From the NCBI GenBank assembly GCA_019038735.1, contig JAHOYW010000204.1, forward strand, positions 1 through 10,435: a stretch of 10,435 bases of DNA, written 5' to 3'. A program made the position numbers and the translations under genes. Positions 1 through 5,026 of the stretch are shown piece by piece. Under the pieces are notes generated by a model, which saw only the letters and a program-made list of their open reading frames with translations, was not told the origin of the DNA and did no database searches. The stretch comes from Victivallales bacterium. Its GTDB lineage: Bacteria > Verrucomicrobiota > Lentisphaeria > Victivallales > Victivallaceae. Numbering within the stretch: the stretch's first letter is position 1; each line of letters opens with the position of its first letter.

Positions 1-484
1 ATGTACAGGTCCGGCGGAATACGCGGATCGATATGTTTCTCCAGATTCAGGTAGTGTAAAAATGGCTATGGCATATAGCGGAATGTTGAACGCGGGCTTA
101 GCGGTTGTCGCTAAGCGCCGGATTAACGCTGACACGGTGGAATCATCACATTTGGTTGGTGATGTTGCCGACAAGGTTTGTGTAATTACAGATGACCTTA
201 CTTCTACTGCTGGCACTCTTTGCGCGGCGGCGGATATTTTAAAGAAAGCCGGAGCCGCTAAAATTTATGTTGTCGTTTCACATTGCCTCTTGAATGATAA
301 AGGCAAGAAGAAGTTAATGAGCGATACTAATATTGAACAACTTATCACTACTGACGGAGTGCCACGTATGGATGATCTTGATGGGAAAATCAAGATTTTA
401 AGTGTTGCGCCACTTCTCGGTGAAGCTATAAGACGTATTCATCAGGGAAGATCAGTGTCTTCTCTTTTTAGAATGAAAGAATAA
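1..484 (+). CDS. prs: Ribose-phosphate pyrophosphokinase (PRPP synthetase), 3' part only
   Basis: This enzyme transfers pyrophosphate from ATP to ribose 5-phosphate, making PRPP for purine, pyrimidine, NAD, histidine and tryptophan synthesis in the cytoplasm. Only the C-terminal 160 residues are here; the first whole codon starts at base 2 and reads in frame through the ATG at 62, so that ATG is internal. The family is usually about 310-320 residues, so roughly half lies upstream of the window. Family marks seen are VSPDSGSVK (normally VSPDxGG), the AKRR segment, the PRPP-binding loop TDDLTSTAGTL and the ending LSVAPLLGEAIRRIHQGRSVSSLF. The loop has Ser where the bacterial enzymes usually have Asp (DDxxDTxGT); archaeal-type enzymes, as I recall them, also have Ser there. 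It lies 40 bases upstream of the L25 gene, a common bacterial pairing. Family assignment is secure; the truncation is due to the window edge. Confidence 0.95.
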   Translation, partial: CTGPAEYADRYVSPDSGSVKMAMAYSGMLNAGLAVVAKRRINADTVESSHLVGDVADKVCVITDDLTSTAGTLCAAADILKKAGAAKIYVVVSHCLLNDKGKKKLMSDTNIEQLITTDGVPRMDDLDGKIKILSVAPLLGEAIRRIHQGRSVSSLFRMKE

Positions 485-524
485 CTCAATCATACTTAAT
501 AATAACAAAAAGGAAAGGAAGTGT

Positions 525-1181
525 ATGAGTAGCAAAACAAACTATGAACTCGCAGTTGAGTCGCGCAGTGAACTGGGAACAGGTGCAGTGCGACGGGCTA
601 GAAAAGTTGGAAAGATTCCAGCTGTCATGTATAGCCGGGGTGCAGAATCCGCACCTTTATTCGTGGATGCAAAAGAGTGGGAATCTCTCTCTAGGCACGA
701 CTTTAATCTGTTGACTTTGCTTAACGGCAAAAAGAAAACAGCTGCTGTCGTAAAAGAAATTCAGCACAACTATTTGAAAGCTTATGTTGTACATATTGAT
801 TTTCAAGAAGTTAAGATGGATGAGAAAATTACTGCATCAATACCAATCAGAGCGGCTCATGGCGAGGCTGCCGGTGTATCTAAAGGCGGTATTTTCGAAC
901 AGTCAATTTATGAAATCGAAATCAACTGTCTCCCTGGCGATCTGCCGGAACATTTCGAAGCGGATATTACTGCTTTGGAAATTGGCGATGCATTACATGT
1001 CGAAGAAATTACATTGCCGGCAAATGTTGAGTTGATTACAGATCCTAAGCTTGTCATTTTCCATGTTTCTAAACCAGTGGCGGAAGAAGTTGCTGTAGCT
1101 GAAGAAGCAGAAGAAGGTGCGGAAGGTGAAGCAGCTGAAGCAAGTGAAGCAAGTGAAGCAAGTGAAGAAGCAGCAGAGTAA
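525..1181 (+). CDS. rplY: 50S ribosomal protein L25, long Ctc/TL5 form
   Basis: L25 binds 5S rRNA in the large subunit. This 218-residue protein is the long, two-domain form (Ctc/TL5 type). Residues about 6-95 form the 5S rRNA-binding domain, with the family motif GTGAVRRARKVGKIPAVMYS and a YLKAYVVHIDFQEV strand at its end. Residues about 100-182 form the C-terminal beta domain (ITASIPIRAAHGEAAGVSKG, LPANVELITDP). Residues 186-218 are a low-complexity acidic tail rich in Glu and Ala, including three exact EAS units. The ATG at 525 is preceded by an aaggaag Shine-Dalgarno at 515-521. It sits between prs and pth, a common order. The tail is typical of some long L25 proteins and is unlikely to take part in RNA binding (inference). 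Confidence 0.95.
   Translation: MSSKTNYELAVESRSELGTGAVRRARKVGKIPAVMYSRGAESAPLFVDAKEWESLSRHDFNLLTLLNGKKKTAAVVKEIQHNYLKAYVVHIDFQEVKMDEKITASIPIRAAHGEAAGVSKGGIFEQSIYEIEINCLPGDLPEHFEADITALEIGDALHVEEITLPANVELITDPKLVIFHVSKPVAEEVAVAEEAEEGAEGEAAEASEASEASEEAAE
1137..1163 (+). repeat. Three tandem 9-bp repeats in the rplY 3' end
   Basis: The unit gaagcaagt occurs three times without mismatch and in frame, encoding Glu-Ala-Ser three times in the acidic tail of L25. It is flanked by imperfect gaagaag/gaagca units. Being a multiple of three, copy-number change would lengthen or shorten the tail without a frameshift. Confidence 0.9.
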
Positions 1182-1194
1182 ATAATTTTTAGCT

Positions 1195-1199
1195 AAGGA
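1195..1199 (+). promoter_or_regulatory. Ribosome binding site that favours the ATG at 1206 for pth
   Basis: The sequence aagga lies six bases before the ATG at 1206. The in-frame TTG at 1200 directly abuts this site and would leave no spacing, so the longer reading by two residues is unlikely. Confidence 0.75.
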
Positions 1200-1205
1200 T
1201 TGTTA

Positions 1206-1820
1206 ATGAGCGGTTTGTCTAATCAAATCAGTTTGATTGTTGGTTTGGGGAATCCCGGGCTGGAATACGAAAAGACCAGACATAATGTCGGTTTTGACGC
1301 GACTTCAGCATTTATGACATCCTTAGGTGTAAATTTCAGTAAGCAGGATAAATACAACAGCGTTTATTGGGAAGGGCGTTTTAAGGGGCGCAATTTATTG
1401 GTTCAGCATCCGCATACTTTTATGAATTTAAGCGGGAAAGCGGTAGCAGCTTTAGCCAGAAACAAAGAAATTCTCCCTGCGGAAATCATCGTAGTATATG
1501 ATGATATGGATTTGCCCTTGGGCAAGATTAGAATTCGTAAGAGCGGCAGCAGTGCAGGACACCGCGGTGTTGAATCGCTTATCGAGCATCTTGGAACTGC
1601 AAAGTTTTCGAGATTGCGAATCGGAATCGGTCGTGCCCAGGCTGAGACAGTTGATTATGTATTAGCTAAGTTCGAAACAGATGAACAAGTGGTACTTGAT
1701 GAAGTGTTGAAAGCAAGTATAAACGCATTAACTTTAAGCTTGACTCGTGGAGTCGGATATGCTATGAATAATTTCAACAGCATAAACCACGAGCAGGAAA
1801 AAACTAATAAAGCCGATTGA
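1206..1820 (+). CDS. pth: Peptidyl-tRNA hydrolase
   Basis: Pth cleaves the ester bond of peptidyl-tRNAs that drop off the ribosome, recycling tRNA in the cytoplasm. The 204-residue length fits the bacterial family (about 185-210). Conserved elements are IVGLGNPG (Asn16), TRHNVG with the catalytic His26, TFMNLSG (Asn74), YDDMDLPLG with the His-activating Asp99, and LRIGIGR at 137-143. The usual GGHNG segment, which contributes a substrate-binding Asn (Asn114 in E. coli), reads SSAGHRG here, with Arg120 in the Asn position; other members of the family also carry Arg there, so activity is still likely. The start chosen is the ATG at 1206, spaced correctly from its ribosome binding site. It follows L25 and precedes rpsF. 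Confidence 0.95.
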   Translation: MSGLSNQISLIVGLGNPGLEYEKTRHNVGFDATSAFMTSLGVNFSKQDKYNSVYWEGRFKGRNLLVQHPHTFMNLSGKAVAALARNKEILPAEIIVVYDDMDLPLGKIRIRKSGSSAGHRGVESLIEHLGTAKFSRLRIGIGRAQAETVDYVLAKFETDEQVVLDEVLKASINALTLSLTRGVGYAMNNFNSINHEQEKTNKAD

Positions 1821-1843
1821 AAAGTCGGAATCATATTAATGAT

Positions 1844-1848
1844 GGAGG
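1844..1848 (+). promoter_or_regulatory. Strong Shine-Dalgarno supporting the TTG start of rpsF
   Basis: The sequence ggagg ends seven bases before the TTG at 1856. No ATG lies in the rpsF frame nearby, and the ATGs at 1839 and 1842 are in another frame that soon stops. This site therefore decides the start. Confidence 0.8.
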
Positions 1849-1855
1849 TAAAAGT

Positions 1856-2200
1856 TTGAAAAAGTACGAAGCAATATTCATTTTGGATATTAGAAAAGTT
1901 GAAGATGAAGGTACTGTAATCAGTAGTGAAATTGAAACTTTAATCAAAAAATGGGGCGGAGAAATGATTAAGTCAATTTCTCTGGGTCGTCGTCAGTTTG
2001 CTTATGAAATGAAAAAACGCAAAGGCGGAATTTACTGGAATTATGTATTTACTGCTGAGCCGGACAAAGTTAAAGCACTCAAAGAGAATTTTCTCCTTGA
2101 TGAGCGCGTATTGCGCAATATGATTATTAATTTTGACCGTCCAGCTGTCGAAAAGAGCTCTGCAACAGCTCCACTCGCGGAAGTTCCAACAGAAGAATAA
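1856..2200 (+). CDS. rpsF: 30S ribosomal protein S6
   Basis: S6 binds 16S rRNA in the central domain of the small subunit as a partner of S18, which is encoded two genes downstream. The TTG at 1856 gives a 114-residue protein beginning MKKYEAIFILDI, the classic S6 N-terminus. A reading from the TTG at 1817 would add 13 non-conserved residues and overlap the pth stop, so it is rejected. Family features are the ferredoxin-like fold with the strand SLGRRQFAYEMKKRKGGIYW (residues about 41-61) and LDERVLRNMI before a short disordered tail ending in EE. The TTG start is unusual for a highly expressed ribosomal protein, but the strong ggagg upstream may compensate (inference). Confidence 0.95.
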   Translation: MKKYEAIFILDIRKVEDEGTVISSEIETLIKKWGGEMIKSISLGRRQFAYEMKKRKGGIYWNYVFTAEPDKVKALKENFLLDERVLRNMIINFDRPAVEKSSATAPLAEVPTEE

Positions 2201-2247
2201 GTAAATTAAAATATCTGGTTTTGAAAAAAAGCCAAAGGAGAATCTAA

Positions 2248-2808
2248 ATGGCATCATTAAATAAAGTGTTTTTACTCGGAAACTTAACTCGAGTGCCGGA
2301 ATTGAGATACACTCCAAGCGGCGCTGCTGTCTGTGAATTCGGTCTGGCCGTGAATCGTAAATATGTATCGAATGGTCAGGAAAAAGATGAAACCTGCTTC
2401 GTTAATATTGTGGTTTGGGGGAAACAGGGTGAATCATGTCAGAAATATCTGGAAAAAGGGTCTGCCGCAATGATTGAAGGACGTTTGCAGTTCGATCAGT
2501 GGGATGACCGTGATACCGGTAAAAAACGTTCTACTTTGCGTGTTGTCGCCGAACGGGTGCAGTTTCTCGGCGGTCGGCGTGAAGGTGGACAGCAGGGAAC
2601 TTATCAAGCTCCGCAACAGCAGAGTAATGCTTATCAGGCTCCGTCGCAAAGCGCAGCGGCTCCGGCAGCAACTCCGGCAGCAACTCCGGCAGCAACTCCG
2701 GCAGCAACTCCGGCAGCGGCTCCGGCACAGGAAACTAATGGTTTTCCGGCAATGCCGAATGATGCTTTTCAGGTTAATAATGATGCTGAAGATGATATTC
2801 CATTTTAG
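2248..2808 (+). CDS. ssb: Single-stranded DNA-binding protein
   Basis: SSB coats single-stranded DNA during replication, repair and recombination and recruits partner proteins through its C-terminal tip. Residues 1-110 are the OB-fold domain (NKVFLLGNLTRVPELRYTPS, FVNIVVWGKQGESCQKYLEKG, RLQFDQWDDRDTGKKRSTLRV, ERVQFLGG). Residues about 111-165 are a Gln-, Ala- and Pro-rich linker with repeated YQAP and AATP units. The last residues, EDDIPF, match the canonical acidic partner-binding tip. The 186-residue length is normal for a bacterial SSB. The ATG at 2248 has an aaaggag site at 2234-2240. Its position between rpsF and rpsR is the classical arrangement, which allows coordinated expression of replication and ribosome components. 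Confidence 0.97.
   Translation: MASLNKVFLLGNLTRVPELRYTPSGAAVCEFGLAVNRKYVSNGQEKDETCFVNIVVWGKQGESCQKYLEKGSAAMIEGRLQFDQWDDRDTGKKRSTLRVVAERVQFLGGRREGGQQGTYQAPQQQSNAYQAPSQSAAAPAATPAATPAATPAATPAAAPAQETNGFPAMPNDAFQVNNDAEDDIPF
2656..2727 (+). repeat. Six tandem 12-bp repeats in the ssb linker
   Basis: Four exact copies of gcaactccggca lie at 2668-2715, each encoding Ala-Thr-Pro-Ala. One variant unit, gcggctccggca (Ala-Ala-Pro-Ala), flanks them on each side at 2656-2667 and 2716-2727. The array is in frame and forms a proline-rich, probably disordered linker between the OB fold and the C-terminal tip. The identical nucleotide copies suggest recent slippage or recombination-driven expansion (inference). 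Confidence 0.95.
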
Positions 2809-2858
2809 ACAAACTAGATACTATTAATAATATTAATTAAAAAATAGGAAAGTAAAAA

Positions 2859-3089
2859 ATGCAAAGAACTAAAACACGTAGAAAAAAGAGAGTAAGCAAA
2901 CCAAAGATTTGCCGCTTTTGTGAATCACAGATTCATTACATTGATTATCTGGATGCGGATACACTCCGTAAATTCCAGACCGAAAAAGGTAAGATTTTAC
3001 CTCGTCGTATTACTGGCACTTGTCTTCTGCATCAAAAAATGCTTGGTGTCGCAATCAAACGTGCTAGAATTATTAGCTTGGTACTATAA
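2859..3089 (+). CDS. rpsR: 30S ribosomal protein S18
   Basis: S18 binds 16S rRNA together with S6 in the small-subunit platform. The 76-residue protein has the basic N-terminus, the [13 protein letters not shown] core and the [11 protein letters not shown] end typical of S18. It keeps CxxC at 18-21 plus Cys55 and His58, the possible zinc-binding set found in the cysteine-containing (C+) form of S18. An aggaaag site lies before the ATG. It is followed after 17 bases by rplI, the usual order. Confidence 0.97.
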   Translation: MQRTKTRRKKRVSKPKICRFCESQIHYIDYLDADTLRKFQTEKGKILPRRITGTCLLHQKMLGVAIKRARIISLVL

Positions 3090-3106
3090 TTAGGAGATTC
3101 TTATCA

Positions 3107-3565
3107 ATGGCAAATCAAAAATATATTTTACTCGAAGATGTCGCTGATCTTGGACTCGCTGGGAGTGAGGTTTCAGTTTCTGCAGGTTATGCTAGAAATT
3201 ATCTCATCCCAAAAGGTTTGGTTACTAAATTAACCCCTGGAACAGAGAAAATGCTTGCTGCCCGTAAAGAGCAGACTGAAGCACGTCGCGCTAAAGAACT
3301 ATCAGAAATTGAAGCTTTGGCGGCGAAACTTAATGAAGTTGAATTAGCATTTACAATGCAGGCTTCTGAAGACGAGCAATTGTTCGGTTCAGTTAGCGCG
3401 CGTAATATTGTTGAACAACTCGCAGAACAAGATATTGCAGTTAAACATCAACAAGTTAAACTTGATGATGCAATCAAAGAACTTGGTTCTTTTGAAATAG
3501 TGATTGCTCTCGGACACGATGTTGCAGCAACGATAAAAGTAAAAATAGACCGCGTGCAGGCGTAG
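3107..3565 (+). CDS. rplI: 50S ribosomal protein L9
   Basis: L9 binds 23S rRNA near the L1 stalk and extends a long helix away from the ribosome, helping to keep the reading frame. The 152-residue length is standard. The N-terminal rRNA-binding domain (about 1-45) includes EDVADLGLAGSEVSVSAGYA and RNYLIPKGLV. A connecting helix (about 46-77) is rich in Lys, Glu and Ala. The C-terminal domain (about 80-150) includes QLFGSVSARNIVEQL and LGSFEIVIALGHDV. An aggag site lies ten bases before the ATG. Neighbours rpsR and dnaB are the expected ones. Confidence 0.97.
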   Translation: MANQKYILLEDVADLGLAGSEVSVSAGYARNYLIPKGLVTKLTPGTEKMLAARKEQTEARRAKELSEIEALAAKLNEVELAFTMQASEDEQLFGSVSARNIVEQLAEQDIAVKHQQVKLDDAIKELGSFEIVIALGHDVAATIKVKIDRVQA

Positions 3566-3583
3566 GGACTAATAATAGAAGTT

Positions 3584-5005
3584 ATGGTCAATATAAAAAG
3601 CAATGAAGGAGCATCAGCTTCGGCTGTAAATGAACGTCCTCAGCCTCATAATCTTGAGGTTGAAAGGGCGGTTCTGGCAGCTATGCTACGCGAGCCACAG
3701 CCATGTGTGGATATGGTTATAGAACAGCTTCACTCTGCTGACGCGTTCTATTCTCATATTCATCGTGAAGTGTTTAAGGCGATTGATACGATTTATAATC
3801 ACTCTGATTTGGGTGTTGATCTAATTTCTGTTGCGCATCAGCTGGCAAAAAATGGTACTTTGGAAGATATTGGCGGAGAGATTTTTCTTGCTGAACTTTA
3901 TAATTCAATTGCCACGACCGCCAATCTTGAAAGCTGGTGCAGTATTACTCGGGAATTTTTCACCCTGCGTAATATGATTAATGTTTGCAGTGAATCATTA
4001 CTTAAATGTTATGACGACTCAATAAGTGCCAAGGAATTGATAGATCAGATCGAAGGCGATCTTTTTAGTGTTCGTAATGTTACAAGTCGTTCAGATGTTG
4101 TAACCCTTAAAGAGACTCTGGGAGAAACTTTTAAAAATATCCAGGCATTGATTAATGGTGAAGTGGAAATAGGGATTCCGACCGGTTTGCCTGATCTTGA
4201 TAAAATGATCGGGGGAATGAAGCCCGGAGAGATGTTTGTCCTGGGAGCTAGACCGTCAATCGGTAAAACTTCATTGGCATTGAATTTGATTCGTAATGTC
4301 GCGATACAGACAAGCAATCCTCGCTCAGTTGCGTTTTTTAGTTTGGAAATGACTTCCGAACAAATTGCGCGCCGTTTGATTTGTACTGAAGCACGGATAC
4401 CTGAATCTAGATTTTTTGACGGTTCTTTTAAACATAATGAGATGACAAAGTTGACTCAAGCCGTTGCAGCTTTACAAGATGCAAAAATATTTATTGACCC
4501 TACAGGCGGTTTGACAATCGCCGAATTGCGGGCAAAAGCCCGTCGTCTTAAAATGATGCATGGTATAGATTTTATCGCAATTGACTATTTGCAGTTGATG
4601 AAGGCTGACGGACGAATTGATAATCGTCAGCAGGAAGTTGCTGAAATCTCATCAGGTATCAAAAAACTTGCTAAAGAATTAAATATACCGATTTTGGTAT
4701 TGGCACAGCTCAACCGTGAAGTTGAAAAAACTGCCGGGGCATCAGCTAGACCAAGACTGAGTCATTTACGCGAATCCGGTTCAATTGAACAGGACGCTGA
4801 TATTGTAAGTTTCCTGCATCGTGATCGGGATGAGGCAAAATCAATTGACGCAAGACAGGATAGTGAAGGATTGGATGCTGAACTTATACTGGAAAAAAAT
4901 CGTAATGGACAAACTGGAGTTGTAAAAATGAAATTCTTTCCATCGCGAATGGAGTTTGTCAACGTTAAATATACTGCTAGAGATCGTCCAGCTAGTGACG
5001 CTTAA
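3584..5005 (+). CDS. dnaB: Replicative DNA helicase DnaB
   Basis: DnaB is the hexameric helicase that unwinds DNA at the replication fork and recruits primase. The N-terminal helical domain covers residues about 20-120 (PHNLEVERAVLAAMLREPQP). The RecA-like motor domain covers about 195-460, with Walker A GARPSIGKTS (Lys228), the FFSLEMT motif with catalytic Glu255, Walker B IAIDYLQLM (Asp334), LAQLNREVE (373-381), HLRESGSIEQDADIV at 394-408 and the arginine-finger segment EKNRNGQTG at 437-445. The 473-residue length is standard; no intein is present. The usual SDLRES reads SHLRES, with His394 for Asp. The Shine-Dalgarno before the ATG at 3584 is weak, which may keep DnaB expression below that of its ribosomal neighbours (inference). 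The gene is 18 bases after rplI. Confidence 0.97.
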   Translation: MVNIKSNEGASASAVNERPQPHNLEVERAVLAAMLREPQPCVDMVIEQLHSADAFYSHIHREVFKAIDTIYNHSDLGVDLISVAHQLAKNGTLEDIGGEIFLAELYNSIATTANLESWCSITREFFTLRNMINVCSESLLKCYDDSISAKELIDQIEGDLFSVRNVTSRSDVVTLKETLGETFKNIQALINGEVEIGIPTGLPDLDKMIGGMKPGEMFVLGARPSIGKTSLALNLIRNVAIQTSNPRSVAFFSLEMTSEQIARRLICTEARIPESRFFDGSFKHNEMTKLTQAVAALQDAKIFIDPTGGLTIAELRAKARRLKMMHGIDFIAIDYLQLMKADGRIDNRQQEVAEISSGIKKLAKELNIPILVLAQLNREVEKTAGASARPRLSHLRESGSIEQDADIVSFLHRDRDEAKSIDARQDSEGLDAELILEKNRNGQTGVVKMKFFPSRMEFVNVKYTARDRPASDA

Positions 5006-5026
5006 TCAAAAGGGATTGTTATTATT

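Noticed and set aside
485..524. Possible promoter before rplY (an AT-rich stretch with taataat)
   Set aside because: No matching -35 element at a suitable distance; the short gap fits co-transcription with prs.
1817..1855. Longer rpsF start at the TTG at 1817
   Set aside because: It would add 13 residues before the conserved S6 N-terminus, overlap the pth stop and include the ggagg ribosome binding site inside the coding sequence.
1973..2317. 114-codon antisense frame across the rpsF-ssb junction
   Set aside because: It is antisense to two well-supported genes and the product shows no domain, only hydrophobic and aromatic-rich sequence expected from the complement.
2531..2728. Reverse-strand reading frame with a repeated PELLPELLP pattern
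   Set aside because: It is the antisense shadow of the ssb linker repeat; the pattern comes from the 12-bp units and there is no ribosome binding site or family match.
2823..2837. AT-only palindrome attaataatattaat between ssb and rpsR
   Set aside because: With a one-base centre and only A-T pairs it cannot form a stable hairpin; in AT-rich spacer DNA it is likely chance.
4045..4317. 90-codon antisense frame inside dnaB
   Set aside because: It overlaps the Walker A region of a clear DnaB gene on the other strand, has no convincing start signal and encodes nothing recognisable.
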